Assembly: GCA_902587165.1 (NCBI GenBank)
Contig: CACIKF010000005.1
Span: forward strand, 32,992-96,991
Reading direction: 5' to 3'
DNA from: Puniceicoccaceae bacterium
GTDB lineage: Bacteria > Verrucomicrobiota > Verrucomicrobiia > Opitutales > Coraliomargaritaceae
DNA length: 64,000 bases
This document shows positions 1 to 9,376 of this stretch, piece after piece. Position 1 is the stretch's first letter, and every line of letters begins with the position of its first letter. The translations under genes and the position numbers were made by a program. Below the pieces are notes generated by a model. The model did not search any database and was not told where the DNA came from. It saw only the letters and a program-made list of their open reading frames with translations.

Positions 1-732
1 ATAAAATTTACGCAAAATGGTGAGGTCTTCTTTAAATTTCTTTTCGTCGAACCTTCCAGAACCCGTTAACCAAGAGAGCCAACCGTGCTTGTTTGTTTCA
101 AGTTGCTTGAGCAGCTTCTTATCAGAAAATGATTCGTTTCCTTCGAAAAAGATTTCATCGATACGGACTTTGCCACCTTCGTCGACATCGTAATTGACCA
201 CAGCGTAGCCAGTTTGTTCATCTCGCTCTATACGATAATCGACCTCTACATCAGGAAAGCCTTTTTCAATGTAGTAAGCGGCAATGTTATCCGCGCCAAC
301 GCTAACTAGATATTCGTCCAAAGAGCTGCCGGTTTCGATCTCGGCTTTTGAGGCTAGACGTGAGTCGGTATATTTGTCGTTACCAAGAAAGCGAATGCGT
401 TCGATAGTGTACTTAGAAACTAGCTCAAATACTAGGTCGATGGTTTGATCTTGGGCCTTGTCGACACGTGCTTCAACAAATTCAAAATAACCAGTGCTGT
501 AGAGGGCGCGAATCGACTGGTCGAGCAGCGCTGGATTATAATTCATACCGGGCCGAAGCTGCACATTACCCAGGACATATTGGTCACTGGTTGAGCGAAA
601 ACCATCGAACTCAGTGATAATTCGGTTGATAATAGGATAGGTTTCAACCTCCTGAGCGAAAGTAAATTGATTCGGTAGAGCCGGAGCAAGCAAGCTGACC
701 ACGGAGAATGAGAGTGTCTGTAGGATACGCAT
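1..732 (-). CDS. bamA: Outer membrane assembly factor BamA, N-terminal part (cut by window edge)
   Basis: Translating the minus strand from the ATG at 732 gives 244 codons open to the window edge. The product starts with a hydrophobic signal-like segment (about residues 1-26) and continues with POTRA-like repeats; stretches such as IERIRFLGNDKY and RIDEIFFEGNESFSDKKLL are typical of POTRA strands. BamA inserts beta-barrel proteins into the outer membrane; its POTRA domains sit in the periplasm and its C-terminal barrel, missing here, sits in the membrane. The gene begins 25 bases after the dnaB stop, so it is probably the tail of the rplY-dnaB run. TamA or another Omp85 member is possible because the barrel is not visible. 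Confidence 0.88.
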   Translation of the reverse strand, partial: MRILQTLSFSVVSLLAPALPNQFTFAQEVETYPIINRIITEFDGFRSTSDQYVLGNVQLRPGMNYNPALLDQSIRALYSTGYFEFVEARVDKAQDQTIDLVFELVSKYTIERIRFLGNDKYTDSRLASKAEIETGSSLDEYLVSVGADNIAAYYIEKGFPDVEVDYRIERDEQTGYAVVNYDVDEGGKVRIDEIFFEGNESFSDKKLLKQLETNKHGWLSWLTGSGRFDEKKFKEDLTILRKFY

Positions 733-757
733 TTTAAAAGGTGGTCAGTCGAAGCGT

Positions 758-2200
758 TTAGCGGAGAAAATTCTCGTATCTTGTGTAGCGGCGAACAAAT
801 GTCAGGTCGATTTCACCAACGGGGCCATTCCGCTGCTTGGCAATGATTAATTTAATATGCTCGTGCTCATTATAAGCGCCCCCGCCATCGACAGCCTCAT
901 CGTCGTCGCTCTTTTTTGGGCGATGAAGTAGCATCACAACGTCAGCATCTTGCTCAATCGACCCAGATTCACGAAGATCGGAGAGACGTGGATCGCGGTT
1001 CTCTCTCTCGGACTCGCGATTTAGCTGACTCAGCACGACGACTGGCACATTGAGCTCTTTGGCCATGCCTTTAACGCCGCGAGAAATATCGGCGATCTGT
1101 TGTTCACGTGGAGCCCGTGAGTCAGTGCCTTTTATCAGCTGGAGGTAGTCAATGACGATCAAGCCTAATCGGTGCTTTGCATCAATTCGTCTAGCTTTAG
1201 CGCGAATATCGAGAATCGTGGATGTTGCTGAGTCATCGATCCAGAGGGGCTGGCCTTTGAGTTCTTTAACTGTGTTTGCAATTTCTTGCATGTCCTTCTT
1301 GGACGCTATACGATCCCGAATCTTTCTCATATCAGCGCGAGCACGGCAGCAGATCAAACGCATAGCTAGCTGCGAAGCGGTCATTTCAAGACTGAAGACC
1401 AGAACACCAGTTGCAGGACGACCACCGTCTGGGAGAATCGCATGCTCCGCGAAATTCATAGCAAAACTGGTCTTTCCCACTGAAGGGCGGGCTGCCAAAA
1501 CGATCATTTGACCTGGATGAAAACCATATGTCATTCCATCGAGATCTCGGAAACCAGACATGACGCCGTCGGCCTCACTTTTGCCGTTTAACATCGCGTA
1601 TATGTCAGCAACAGCTTGCTCAAGCGGTTCATCAATCGCGGTCGCTACTTTAATAATGCGCCCACTGCTAATATTATGTATTTCCTCTTCTATTCGATCG
1701 ATGAATACAGAAATATCTTCTTGCTGTTCATAACATGCCTCGGTCGCCTCTCGTGATGTGCGGATTAGCCTGCGCAATAAATATTTCTCGTGAACAATAC
1801 CTGCGTAATACTTTGCGTGGGCGGGTGTTTCAATTCTACCCTGAATATGGTAGATCCCTGCAATACCCCCGATCTCTTCAGAAATACCCTCTTTAACCAA
1901 GTATTCGTGCAAAATAATCTCATCGACAGGATTACCCTGTTCGAAGAGCGAGATGATTGCAGAGAAGATAATCTGGTGCTGTGTCTTAAAAAAACATTCT
2001 GGAGAGATGTGACTCTCGATGCATGTCGTGATGACGTCGTGACCACCATCAATGAGGCAAGCCGCTAGTAAGCCTTCTTCCGCCTCGATGTTGTGAGGCT
2101 GAGTACGTATTGAGTCCTCAGTCAGAGAATTTCCCTTTTTGCTGGAAAACTTTCTATCGCTATTAGCTCGCCCGAAAGCTGGTTCTGAATCAGAAGACAT
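758..2200 (-). CDS. dnaB: Replicative DNA helicase DnaB
   Basis: This 480-residue protein is the ring helicase that unwinds DNA at the replication fork. The N-terminal DnaB domain spans about residues 30-140 and the RecA-like ATPase follows. The Walker A motif ARPSVGKT is at 237-244, the Walker B region [10 protein letters not shown] is near 350, and the conserved LSQLNRESE segment lies further on. Length is normal apart from about 30 extra polar residues at the N-terminus. The gene follows rplI by 37 bases and precedes bamA, which fits the common rpsF-ssb-rplI-dnaB block. No intein or break was seen. Confidence 0.97.
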   Translation of the reverse strand: MSSDSEPAFGRANSDRKFSSKKGNSLTEDSIRTQPHNIEAEEGLLAACLIDGGHDVITTCIESHISPECFFKTQHQIIFSAIISLFEQGNPVDEIILHEYLVKEGISEEIGGIAGIYHIQGRIETPAHAKYYAGIVHEKYLLRRLIRTSREATEACYEQQEDISVFIDRIEEEIHNISSGRIIKVATAIDEPLEQAVADIYAMLNGKSEADGVMSGFRDLDGMTYGFHPGQMIVLAARPSVGKTSFAMNFAEHAILPDGGRPATGVLVFSLEMTASQLAMRLICCRARADMRKIRDRIASKKDMQEIANTVKELKGQPLWIDDSATSTILDIRAKARRIDAKHRLGLIVIDYLQLIKGTDSRAPREQQIADISRGVKGMAKELNVPVVVLSQLNRESERENRDPRLSDLRESGSIEQDADVVMLLHRPKKSDDDEAVDGGGAYNEHEHIKLIIAKQRNGPVGEIDLTFVRRYTRYENFLR

Positions 2201-2237
2201 CCCCTATTGAATGAAAACAACGAGGCCTTGCCAACAA

Positions 2238-2744
2238 TTATTCGTCGTCCTCGGTAATTTCTTCTTCGGAATCCGCACTTTCTTCAATTGGATTCTCGGA
2301 GACGACTTCAAACTTGAGTTCTGTCTCTATGTCCGCATGTAGCTTAATATTAGCCGTATGTGAACCGAGCTGCTTAATAGGTGCAGCTATCTGAAGTTGC
2401 TTCTTCACCAGCTCGATCCCCTCTGTCTTTAGGCGCTCCAATACGTCGTTAGCAGTAACCGCGCCGAACATTTTACCACCCTCGCCTGTTTTCACAGCGA
2501 TCGCGATACTTGTCTTCTCGATGCGTTCGCTGAGTGCGCGTGAATCCTCAAATTCCTTTTGCTCTCGCACTTCACGCGCTTTGAGGAGCGACTCGACGTG
2601 CTTCTTGTTAGCCTGCGTGATAGGTAGAGCTAATTTACGAGGCAGCAAAAAGTTGCGGGCAAAGCCAGCTTTTACAGTGACTGTGTCGCCTTCGGCGCCG
2701 AGTCCATTAATGGGTTGAAGGAGGAGAACCTGATTGTTGGCCAT
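2238..2744 (-). CDS. rplI: 50S ribosomal protein L9 (bL9)
   Basis: The 168-residue product begins with the bL9 N-terminal domain, including the typical GFARNFLLPRKLA stretch at about residues 27-39, followed by the long connecting helix and the C-terminal domain. bL9 binds 23S rRNA near the L1 stalk. The family is usually about 150 residues; the extra length is an acidic tail (ESADSEEEITEDDE). The gene lies between ssb (57 bases) and dnaB (37 bases) in the same direction. There is no Shine-Dalgarno sequence upstream of the ATG. Confidence 0.96.
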   Translation of the reverse strand: MANNQVLLLQPINGLGAEGDTVTVKAGFARNFLLPRKLALPITQANKKHVESLLKAREVREQKEFEDSRALSERIEKTSIAIAVKTGEGGKMFGAVTANDVLERLKTEGIELVKKQLQIAAPIKQLGSHTANIKLHADIETELKFEVVSENPIEESADSEEEITEDDE

Positions 2745-2801
2745 GATGCTGTCGGTGTGTTAAATTAGTTGTTGGTAAATTGAAAAAAGGAAGTTCTAAG
2801 C

Positions 2802-3272
2802 CTAAAATGGCACGTCTTCATCGAGAGTGTCGTCGTCCGCGGAGAAGTCTTCACTTGCCGCGGGCTTCTCAGCGGCTGCCTGACGCTTGGGGGGTGAGCT
2901 CTGTTCGTAAGCTCCGGAGTTGTTGTTAGAATCACTGTCGTCGCGATTACCAACGAATTGAAAAGTCTCCATCACGACGCCCATTTTACTTCGCTTTTGT
3001 CCTTCACTAGACTCCCATTGATCGAGCTTGAGGCGACCTTCGATTAGGATAGGCTTACCCTTGCGGAAATACTTAGTGATCACCTCAGCCTGCTTACCAA
3101 ATGCGTCAATATCGACGAAAGTGGTCTCTTCGCGGCGTTCGCCATCCTTAGTAGTGAATGAGCGAGATACAGCAAGCCCGAGCTTGCAAATAGTCAAACC
3201 AGTGGCCGTCACGCGAGTCTCAGGGTCGCGGGTCAGGTTTCCCATCAAAATGACTTTATTGAATGAGGCCAT
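2802..3272 (-). CDS. ssb: Single-stranded DNA-binding protein
   Basis: This 156-residue protein has the N-terminal OB fold of SSB (MASFNKVILMGNLTRDPETR and onward) and a flexible Gln/Ser-rich linker. It ends in the acidic tip DEDVPF, the conserved tail that recruits replication and repair enzymes. SSB coats single-stranded DNA at forks and repair sites. The gene sits directly after rpsF (21 bases) and before rplI. In many bacteria rpsR (S18) lies between ssb and rplI, but only 57 bases are found there. Confidence 0.96.
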   Translation of the reverse strand: MASFNKVILMGNLTRDPETRVTATGLTICKLGLAVSRSFTTKDGERREETTFVDIDAFGKQAEVITKYFRKGKPILIEGRLKLDQWESSEGQKRSKMGVVMETFQFVGNRDDSDSNNNSGAYEQSSPPKRQAAAEKPAASEDFSADDDTLDEDVPF

Positions 3273-3293
3273 AGTAGTCGTGGACTTGTAGTG

Positions 3294-3593
3294 TTATTTG
3301 GACTCGACGAAGATGCGGTTGATGCGCTTGTCAAGTTTGAGCTTCTCGTTAAGGTTAGAAGGTACATCGCCAGAACCCTCAAAGTAAATCTCAATGTAGT
3401 GGCCTTGAGTGTAGCGGCGATCTGCAGCACGAGCGAAGTCGAGCATACCAAGGTCCTCGCTATCGGATGGCTCGCCTCCAATGGACTTCAATATTTCGTT
3501 AAGGTCAGCCATAACTTTAGCGGAATCGTCTTCGGATTCGCGGAGGTCTAGAATGAAAGTTGCTTTATACTTATTTTTAGTCGTTGTGCTCAT
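3294..3593 (-). CDS. rpsF: 30S ribosomal protein S6 (bS6)
   Basis: The 99-residue product matches the size and pattern of bS6: KYKATFILDLRE at the N-terminal beta strand, HYIEIYFEGSG in the middle, and a closing LDKRINRIFVESK strand. S6 normally pairs with S18 on the 30S platform. The ATG lies inside the end of pth, with a 17-base overlap, so translation of the two is probably coupled. Its neighbours, pth upstream and ssb downstream, support the call. Confidence 0.94.
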   Translation of the reverse strand: MSTTTKNKYKATFILDLRESEDDSAKVMADLNEILKSIGGEPSDSEDLGMLDFARAADRRYTQGHYIEIYFEGSGDVPSNLNEKLKLDKRINRIFVESK

Positions 3594-4200
3594 GCGATGT
3601 AGCTATGCGTTGGTTAATTGTTTTCATGGAGGATTCGATGCCTTCATTCAAGATCAAGTGTATCTGATCGAGAAAAATCGGGCTTCGATCCGCCAAAATG
3701 CTTAGTTCGTCCTTTGAAAATTTACTGAGAACATAATCAGCGAGGTCCATCTCTTTGTGTGGTTTTGCTCCGATCCCCACTCGGAAGCGGGCAAAACCTG
3801 TGCCGACTTGAGTTAGTATGTCAGCGATCCCGTTATGCCCGCCAGCACTGCAGTTGACACTCAGTTTAATCCGTCCTAAATCGAGAGTCAGGTCGTCATA
3901 AATGACAAGCATTGATTCAGCGGGGAGCTTGCGGTAGCGCAGCACGGTTCCGAGGGAGCGACCACTAGCATTCATAAAGGTCTGCGGTTTGAGCAGCATA
4001 AGCTTGCGTTCTTCGTATTCGATCACTGCGACTTCTGCTTCAAATCGAGCTTCATGTTTCCACGTAGCACCGTGTTTTGTAGCTATTTGATCAACAAGGG
4101 TATAACCGATGTTGTGTCGGGTGTTACGGTATTTAGATCCTGGATTTCCAAGACCTGCAATGGCCGCGATGGGCATCTGTAAAAGAACGTTGTCGGTCAA
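3577..4200 (-). CDS. pth: Peptidyl-tRNA hydrolase
   Basis: This 207-residue enzyme releases peptides from stalled peptidyl-tRNA. Visible family motifs are GLGNPGSKYRNTRHNIGY, whose His is the catalytic base, then KPQTFMNASG, the YDDLTLDLG segment and GGHNGI. Length is usual. It follows rplY by 33 bases and overlaps rpsF by 17 bases; rplY-pth pairing is widespread in bacteria. The hydrophobic lead MTDNVLLQMPIAAI could mean translation starts at the internal Met at residue 10, but this was left unresolved. Confidence 0.95.
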   Translation of the reverse strand: MTDNVLLQMPIAAIAGLGNPGSKYRNTRHNIGYTLVDQIATKHGATWKHEARFEAEVAVIEYEERKLMLLKPQTFMNASGRSLGTVLRYRKLPAESMLVIYDDLTLDLGRIKLSVNCSAGGHNGIADILTQVGTGFARFRVGIGAKPHKEMDLADYVLSKFSKDELSILADRSPIFLDQIHLILNEGIESSMKTINQRIATSHEHND

Positions 4201-4233
4201 TATTCGGTAGAGAAAATTGGCCGGATTAAAGAT

Positions 4234-4914
4234 TTACTTATCTCCTTCGGAGGAGTCGTCATCACTCTCGCCCTCGTCATCGCTGACCTTGGTCGCAGGA
4301 ACTTCGTCGGCAGCAACTTCCTCGACTTCGTCCTCAGTAGGCTCGGCTGCCACAGTCGGGTGCTGGACGGAAACAATGACTTGTTTTGGCTCACCCATAT
4401 AATCGACATCCTCGATAACCGGTAAGTCAGCAATTGTGAGCGCATCGCCGACAGCAAGTGCAGAGACGTCAGCTTCAACGTGTTCGGGGAGCTTGGAAGG
4501 ACGGCAGCGGATATCGATTTCGAGTGTCTTGTGGTCCAACACACCGCCGTCGTTTTTGACACCAATGCAATCTGCTTCACCGACAAGTTGGACAGGAATC
4601 TTAGTGTTGAAGGCTTGACCACGTTCTACCTCCTGAAAATCAATATGATCAATGGTACTCTTAACAGCATGATACTGAACATCTTGAACTAGACACAGGG
4701 CAGTGTCACCCTTTTCATCAGTCAGCTCAACTAGGGCAGCGCCGCCTCCAATCTCTCGGTTTAGATCGCGAAAATCAACCGCAGCGACGGTGATCGAGCG
4801 AGCATTGCCCTGACCGTAAAGGGAGGCAGGAATTTTGCCCGATGCGCGCAGGCGACGAGCTACACCGCGGCCGGTGCCTTCACGATTTGTGATGTTAAGT
4901 GTATACTGTTGCAT
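4234..4914 (-). CDS. rplY: 50S ribosomal protein L25 / general stress protein Ctc (bL25)
   Basis: The 226-residue product is a long-form (TL5/CTC type) bL25 that binds 5S rRNA. The N-terminal domain carries the family pattern GTGRGVARRLRASGKIPASLYG (about residues 14-35). The C-terminal beta domain follows (PVQLVGEADCIGVKNDGG region), and an acidic Asp/Glu/Ser tail of about 40 residues ends the protein. It is the first gene of the minus-strand run ending in bamA. A prs gene often precedes rplY elsewhere but is absent here; a secreted thioredoxin gene lies upstream instead. Confidence 0.94.
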   Translation of the reverse strand: MQQYTLNITNREGTGRGVARRLRASGKIPASLYGQGNARSITVAAVDFRDLNREIGGGAALVELTDEKGDTALCLVQDVQYHAVKSTIDHIDFQEVERGQAFNTKIPVQLVGEADCIGVKNDGGVLDHKTLEIDIRCRPSKLPEHVEADVSALAVGDALTIADLPVIEDVDYMGEPKQVIVSVQHPTVAAEPTEDEVEEVAADEVPATKVSDDEGESDDDSSEGDK

Positions 4915-5001
4915 GTCTAAAAATCTGCTTAAATTACAGTTCTAAAAAACGGTCTAATTCTAAAGAGCCGCGGAGGTTAAAAGAGAGAAAACGAAAAGCA
5001 A

Positions 5002-5023
5002 CCCTAAGTTTGGGGATTTTTTT
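5002..5023. terminator. Weak hairpin with T-run upstream of rplY
   Basis: A five-pair stem (CCCTA/TGGGG, including one G-T pair) with a four-base loop is followed on the plus strand by seven T. Read on the minus strand the hairpin is followed by a T-rich stretch and could end the thioredoxin transcript. The stem is short, so the call is tentative. Confidence 0.3.
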
Positions 5024-5048
5024 AATTCGGACAAGCAGGATGCCTAAA

Positions 5049-5495
5049 CTACTTGTCTGCTACCAGGATCTCTTTGATGTGTGCGACATAAGCCTCCGCG
5101 CCCCCGCGCTGGTAACCGGTCTTTTCAATCAATTCCCCTTCGGGAGAAAGCACCAATATCGTAGGAAACCCACGAATTCCGTATTTTTCGGATAATGCCT
5201 TGTTTTGGGCCTTTAAATCTTCGGACTGTTCCTTGCCGCGGGGAAAATCCAACTCGACCAAAACTAAATTGTCGGCCGCAAATTCCTTAAATACCTTTTG
5301 GCTGAAAACTTCCTTGTCCAACTTGATACACCAACCGCACCAGTCAGAACCCGTGAAATCCAAAAGGAGCGGCTTTTGTTCAGCGGCAGCTTTAATTTTA
5401 GCCGCCGCGAAGTCAGTCATCCAATCGTCGCCTGCCATAAGAGAGGTATGGAAAACAATTATACCGAAAAGAGAAATTGAGAGTAGTTTTTGCAT
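5049..5495 (-). CDS. Secreted thioredoxin-fold protein
   Basis: Starting at the ATG at 5495, the 148-residue product opens with a clear signal peptide (MQKLLSISLFGIIVFHTSLMA). It continues with a thioredoxin fold whose active site is WCGWC within DFTGSDWCGWCIKLDKEVF. The later GIRGFPTILVL supplies the cis-proline loop. This is the DUF255/thioredoxin_7-like class of periplasmic thioredoxins, likely acting in disulphide exchange; the substrate is unknown. An in-frame ATG at 5528 would put 11 polar residues before the signal, so the inner start is preferred. Confidence 0.88.
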   Translation of the reverse strand: MQKLLSISLFGIIVFHTSLMAGDDWMTDFAAAKIKAAAEQKPLLLDFTGSDWCGWCIKLDKEVFSQKVFKEFAADNLVLVELDFPRGKEQSEDLKAQNKALSEKYGIRGFPTILVLSPEGELIEKTGYQRGGAEAYVAHIKEILVADK

Positions 5496-5601
5496 AGTAT
5501 TAAATTTTTGAGGATTATTTTGTATCAATAGCAGATAGGGTCGCCCATGCGAGGGAGTATTCTCAATAAACCGAAAAAATTCGACTTATTCGAACTATTG
5601 C

Positions 5602-5619
5602 AGTATAGTTTTCTATACT
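5602..5619. promoter_or_regulatory. Perfect inverted repeat AGTATAG-TTTT-CTATACT
   Basis: Two 7-base arms (5602-5608 and 5613-5619) are perfectly complementary around a TTTT centre. They lie in the 175-base gap between the divergent thioredoxin and zinc-peptidase genes. Related AACTAT motifs occur on both sides (near 5593 and 5626). The site could be an operator or part of a promoter; no regulator is identified. Confidence 0.4.
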
Positions 5620-5670
5620 ATTTGGAACTATAGTTGCTTATAAAGTTCCTACAAAAAAACTCAACTAATC

Positions 5671-6339
5671 ATGTCATCAATTATCTTTTTCATCATCATA
5701 CCTATCATTGTTGGACTCTGGGCGCAAATGAAGGTCAAAAGCACCTACGGTAAATACGTTCAAGTATCTTCTCGTGGACGTATTACAGGGCGAGAAGCAG
5801 CCCAAGCAGTCATGGAGAGCGCAGGCATCTACGACGTCGAAATCGTCGAATGCCACGGGACTTTGACCGATCACTATGATCCGAACAAAAAGCGACTCGC
5901 ACTGAGTCAGGATAATTTCCAAGGCTCTAGCCTCGCAGCCCTGGGCGTGGCCGCCCACGAAGCCGGCCACGCCATTCAACACAAGCAGGCCTATGCGCCG
6001 CTCAACCTGCGTATGGCACTCGTGCCCATCACCAGTATCGCCTCGCAGGCCCTACCCTTTGTTATGCTCGGTGGCTTTATGCTGTTCCACAGCCCAATGC
6101 TGATCAACCTCGGCATCGCAATCTATTTGATCCTAACCGTCTTCCAGCTCGTCACACTGCCCGTCGAATTCGACGCCAGTAAACGTGCGAAGGCACAACT
6201 CGTCGGCCTCGGCATCATCGATCAAGACGAATTGGTTGGCGTCAACAAGACACTCGACGCAGCCGCTTACACGTATGTCGCCGCCTTTGTCTCCAGCCTC
6301 GGCTGGTTGCTCTACATGCTCCTCGGCAATCGCGACTAA
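5671..6339 (+). CDS. Membrane zinc metallopeptidase, YugP type
   Basis: The 222-residue protein starts with a membrane helix (SSIIFFIIIPIIVGLWAQM). It then has a conserved region with the zinc motif HEAGHAIQH at about residues 96-104, two further membrane helices (about 130-170), and a final helix near the C-terminus. Order and length match the YugP/COG2738 family of putative neutral zinc metallopeptidases, whose substrate is not established. It is a single gene with its own terminator just downstream. No Shine-Dalgarno sequence precedes the ATG. Confidence 0.92.
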   Translation: MSSIIFFIIIPIIVGLWAQMKVKSTYGKYVQVSSRGRITGREAAQAVMESAGIYDVEIVECHGTLTDHYDPNKKRLALSQDNFQGSSLAALGVAAHEAGHAIQHKQAYAPLNLRMALVPITSIASQALPFVMLGGFMLFHSPMLINLGIAIYLILTVFQLVTLPVEFDASKRAKAQLVGLGIIDQDELVGVNKTLDAAAYTYVAAFVSSLGWLLYMLLGNRD

Positions 6340-6364
6340 GCTGCCAATTAGCTGACGCATCCTG

Positions 6365-6394
6365 ACACCCCGTCGAAACCGCCGGGGTGTTTTT
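6365..6394 (+). terminator. Rho-independent terminator of the YugP-type gene
   Basis: The arms ACACCCCG (6365-6372) and CGGGGTGT (6383-6390) form a perfect 8-pair GC-rich stem. The loop is ten bases and a run of T follows at once. It lies 25 bases after the stop codon of the preceding gene. Confidence 0.88.
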
Positions 6395-6503
6395 GTGCAT
6401 GCATCAACACAGCAACACCCTTAATTTGTTTACATCACATTTACATTTTAAAAGTTGAAGCATTTTTTCAGATGTATTAATTTTTTATCCGTCTACACAT
6501 TAA

Positions 6504-7748
6504 ATGCTTATAAAAATATCTCTTATCGGCGTTAGCATTTTGCTACTTATGCCAACTGCCCAAGCAGTGATTCTCTACGACGGAGATGATTCAGGAAATT
6601 TAACTACACCTTCGAGCGGAGCGCCGTTCGATTCTGTCGCACGTGTTTGCAACAATGGAGGTGGAAATACAGCAGGCAGTGCCGTCCATATTCGCGGGAA
6701 ATACATGCTCACCGCGAATCACGTCCAACTACGGACGCATATCACATTCGATGGCATTACATACTTGGAGCGGGACGCCAGCTTCATCCCTATTAGAATC
6801 GGCACCACCGACATGAAGTTAATTAAGCTGGTGCAATCTCCCGGGTTGCCTGCGACCGAACTATTTTCCGACAACTCTGGTGATACATCTGTAACAACAA
6901 CTTTAATTGGATGGGGAGTTGGCAGGGACACCGGAGTGAATGACTCAGGGGCAGGATCCACGAATATTTGGCAATGGGGCAACACTGGAACTCTGAAAAA
7001 ACGATGGGGCACAAATACTATCGCCGCCTCTGGCAGCGGCGAAGTAACCACAGGCTCGAACTACGATTATTTGTTTACCTATTTAGACCGAAATGCAGGA
7101 ATTAATGAAGCTGCAGCAACACTATACGACTCAGGATCTGGACTCTATTTAGAGCAGAATGGGTCTTGGAAGCTTGTGGGACTAACGACTGCAATTACCT
7201 CAATCAACGGTCCGACAGAACAAGAACCAACTAATCCTTACAACTCCACCTTTGGCATTTTTAATTCGCGCGATCGCAATTTTTTCGTGCGCATCAGCAG
7301 TTACACCTCCGCCATCGAAGCCGCCATCCCCGACACTGGCACCTACGCAGGCTGGAAAACGGACCACAGCCTCTACGAAGCCGACGCAGACAATACTGCC
7401 GACACGGACAACGACGGCATCAGTCAACTACATGAATTTGCATTTGGCGGAGACCCTAACGTCAACAGCATCAGTATCCTGCCCACCCATAGGCTGGTCG
7501 AAGACAACGGCAGCACATACTTGGAAATCACACTCACGCGTCCAAAGAATCTTCAAGGAGTGACCTACATGCCCCAAACAACGGCTGATCTTTCAAACTG
7601 GCCGAGTGACTCTACAGGTATCGCCGACAACGACCCTACTCCAATCGACAATGGCGACGGCACCGAGACACTCGCATACCGCCGCAGTCAAGCCGTGGCA
7701 GAAATGAATCAAGCCTACCTGCGCGTCAAGATTTCCGAAACGCCATAG
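6504..7748 (+). CDS. Secreted trypsin-like serine protease with Asp-rich C-terminal module
   Basis: The 414-residue product has a signal peptide (residues 1-21) and a chymotrypsin-fold domain. The likely triad is His73 (LTANHV), Asp103 (TTDMKLIKL) and Ser210 (YDSGSG). The usual GDSGGP is altered to YDSGSG, so activity is not certain. Near residue 300 comes a calcium-binding style stretch ([20 protein letters not shown]) and a closing beta domain ending LRVKISETP. In Verrucomicrobiota this module commonly ends exported proteins. It is a single gene between the YugP-type terminator and tRNA-Pro. Confidence 0.8.
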   Translation: MLIKISLIGVSILLLMPTAQAVILYDGDDSGNLTTPSSGAPFDSVARVCNNGGGNTAGSAVHIRGKYMLTANHVQLRTHITFDGITYLERDASFIPIRIGTTDMKLIKLVQSPGLPATELFSDNSGDTSVTTTLIGWGVGRDTGVNDSGAGSTNIWQWGNTGTLKKRWGTNTIAASGSGEVTTGSNYDYLFTYLDRNAGINEAAATLYDSGSGLYLEQNGSWKLVGLTTAITSINGPTEQEPTNPYNSTFGIFNSRDRNFFVRISSYTSAIEAAIPDTGTYAGWKTDHSLYEADADNTADTDNDGISQLHEFAFGGDPNVNSISILPTHRLVEDNGSTYLEITLTRPKNLQGVTYMPQTTADLSNWPSDSTGIADNDPTPIDNGDGTETLAYRRSQAVAEMNQAYLRVKISETP

Positions 7749-7807
7749 GAATCCGATAAAGGCTTGACCCATACATCAGCTGCGCCATCTTTCGCAATCT
7801 TTCTCGT

Positions 7808-7885
<78 letters not shown>

Positions 7886-7895
7886 TGGGAATGAC

Positions 7896-7928
7896 GGCAC
7901 GCTTCCTCCAGAGCGTGCCATTTTTTTT
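7896..7928 (+). terminator. Terminator of the tRNA-Pro transcript
   Basis: The perfect 7-pair stem GGCACGC (7896-7902) / GCGTGCC (7913-7919) is followed by A and eight T (7921-7928). It begins 10 bases after the tRNA CCA end. Confidence 0.9.
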
Positions 7929-7932
7929 GCCA

Positions 7933-9321
7933 ATGTTTTTAAATAATACCGCTCTCTTTGCTCGTCGTGGTCTGATGCTCGATATTAGTCGCAACCGAGT
8001 GCCAACAGTTGAAACTCTCCATAGCTTGATTGATGCTCTACAAGCGCTCAACTATAATGAGTTGCAACTCTATACCGAACACACCTTCGCCTTCGCTGAG
8101 CACAAAACAGTTTGGCAGAACGCCTCGCCGATGACAGCTAAGGAGATCCTCCAACTCGACGGCTATTGCGCAGATCGTGGCATCAAATTGGTGCCTAATC
8201 AAAATTCCTTTGGCCACATGGAGCGCTGGCTAAAACACGCAGACTACAAGCCACTCGCAGAATGCCCCGAAGGCTTTCAGCATCCTCTTGCTGGCTGGCG
8301 CGATACTGGCAGCACACTCTACCCCGATGCAGACAGCGCCGCTTTTATGGATAAACTTTACGCCGAGCTACTCCCCAATTTTAGCTCGTGCCAGCTTCAT
8401 ATCGGAGGCGACGAGCCATGGGAACTGGGTAAAGGCCGCAGCGCAGAGCGCGTCCAACGCGAAGGTAAACACCGCGTCTATTTGGACTTCATGAAGCAAC
8501 TTTTCGCACTGGCAGAGAAACACGGCCAAACTGCTCAATTCTGGGCAGACATTATTATGGAGCGCCCCGATCTGGTGTCGGAATTACCCAAAGGTGTTAT
8601 CCCAGTCATCTGGGGCTACGAGGCCGACTCACCATTTGCCGAGCAATGCCGCATAGTGGCGGAAGCCGGCTTCCGCGATCAATTCTACGTCGCACCTGGT
8701 GCGGGTAATTGGAATTCCTTCTCTGGTCGCCTAGATGTGGCCAAGGCTAATATCCGCTTAGCCGCCAAACATGGTCTCGCTAACGGCGCGCGCGGCCTGT
8801 TACTCACCGCATGGGGTGATAACGGGCATCATCAGCCTTGGTTTACCCTATATCCCGCCCTCATCATCGCAGCGGCAGAGTGTCATGGGCAAAGTCTCGA
8901 CGAGACCGAACTAGCCGAAATAATCGACACCCTCTTTTACCCGAATAAATCAAAAGGACAGGGCACGAGCATCTGCGCCCTAGGTCAGATCGACGGTCTG
9001 CTCACGCAGCCCTCACCCCCGAATAGTTTTCTAAACAGTGCCTTCTTCGCGAACGAAAAACAGCTAATCGAGACCCTACTACCTCTGGCTAATCAGACCG
9101 AGCTTGCAAAATGCGAGGAGGCATTGAACGCGATCCGGACTAACGGGCTTGATCCCGAAATCGCCCTCTCTATACGCTTAAATCGAGCAGGATTAGAGCG
9201 ATGCCTCAATAAGACTCCCTCCGAAAGCAAAGATCAATTGGCTAAGGACTTCGCCACGCAATGGCGAAGGCATAGCCGTGAAGGTGGCCTCAAAGATAGT
9301 CTGGCTCGGATGCATAGCTAA
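7933..9321 (+). CDS. Glycoside hydrolase family 20-like beta-hexosaminidase
   Basis: The 462-residue protein is mainly a GH20-type TIM barrel. [14 protein letters not shown] marks the first strand and [11 protein letters not shown] carries the catalytic Asp160-Glu161 pair that acts by substrate-assisted hydrolysis of N-acetylhexosamines. There is no signal peptide and no GH20 N-terminal domain, so it probably acts in the cytoplasm on imported sugars. The frame is open further back into the tRNA and its terminator, so starts before 7933 are unlikely. The next ATG at 7975 would remove part of strand one. Confidence 0.78.
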   Translation: MFLNNTALFARRGLMLDISRNRVPTVETLHSLIDALQALNYNELQLYTEHTFAFAEHKTVWQNASPMTAKEILQLDGYCADRGIKLVPNQNSFGHMERWLKHADYKPLAECPEGFQHPLAGWRDTGSTLYPDADSAAFMDKLYAELLPNFSSCQLHIGGDEPWELGKGRSAERVQREGKHRVYLDFMKQLFALAEKHGQTAQFWADIIMERPDLVSELPKGVIPVIWGYEADSPFAEQCRIVAEAGFRDQFYVAPGAGNWNSFSGRLDVAKANIRLAAKHGLANGARGLLLTAWGDNGHHQPWFTLYPALIIAAAECHGQSLDETELAEIIDTLFYPNKSKGQGTSICALGQIDGLLTQPSPPNSFLNSAFFANEKQLIETLLPLANQTELAKCEEALNAIRTNGLDPEIALSIRLNRAGLERCLNKTPSESKDQLAKDFATQWRRHSREGGLKDSLARMHS

Positions 9322-9376
9322 AAAGCGAACAAAGCAAGTTGCCAACGCTCCTTAAAGATTCCTTAATTAGATACCA

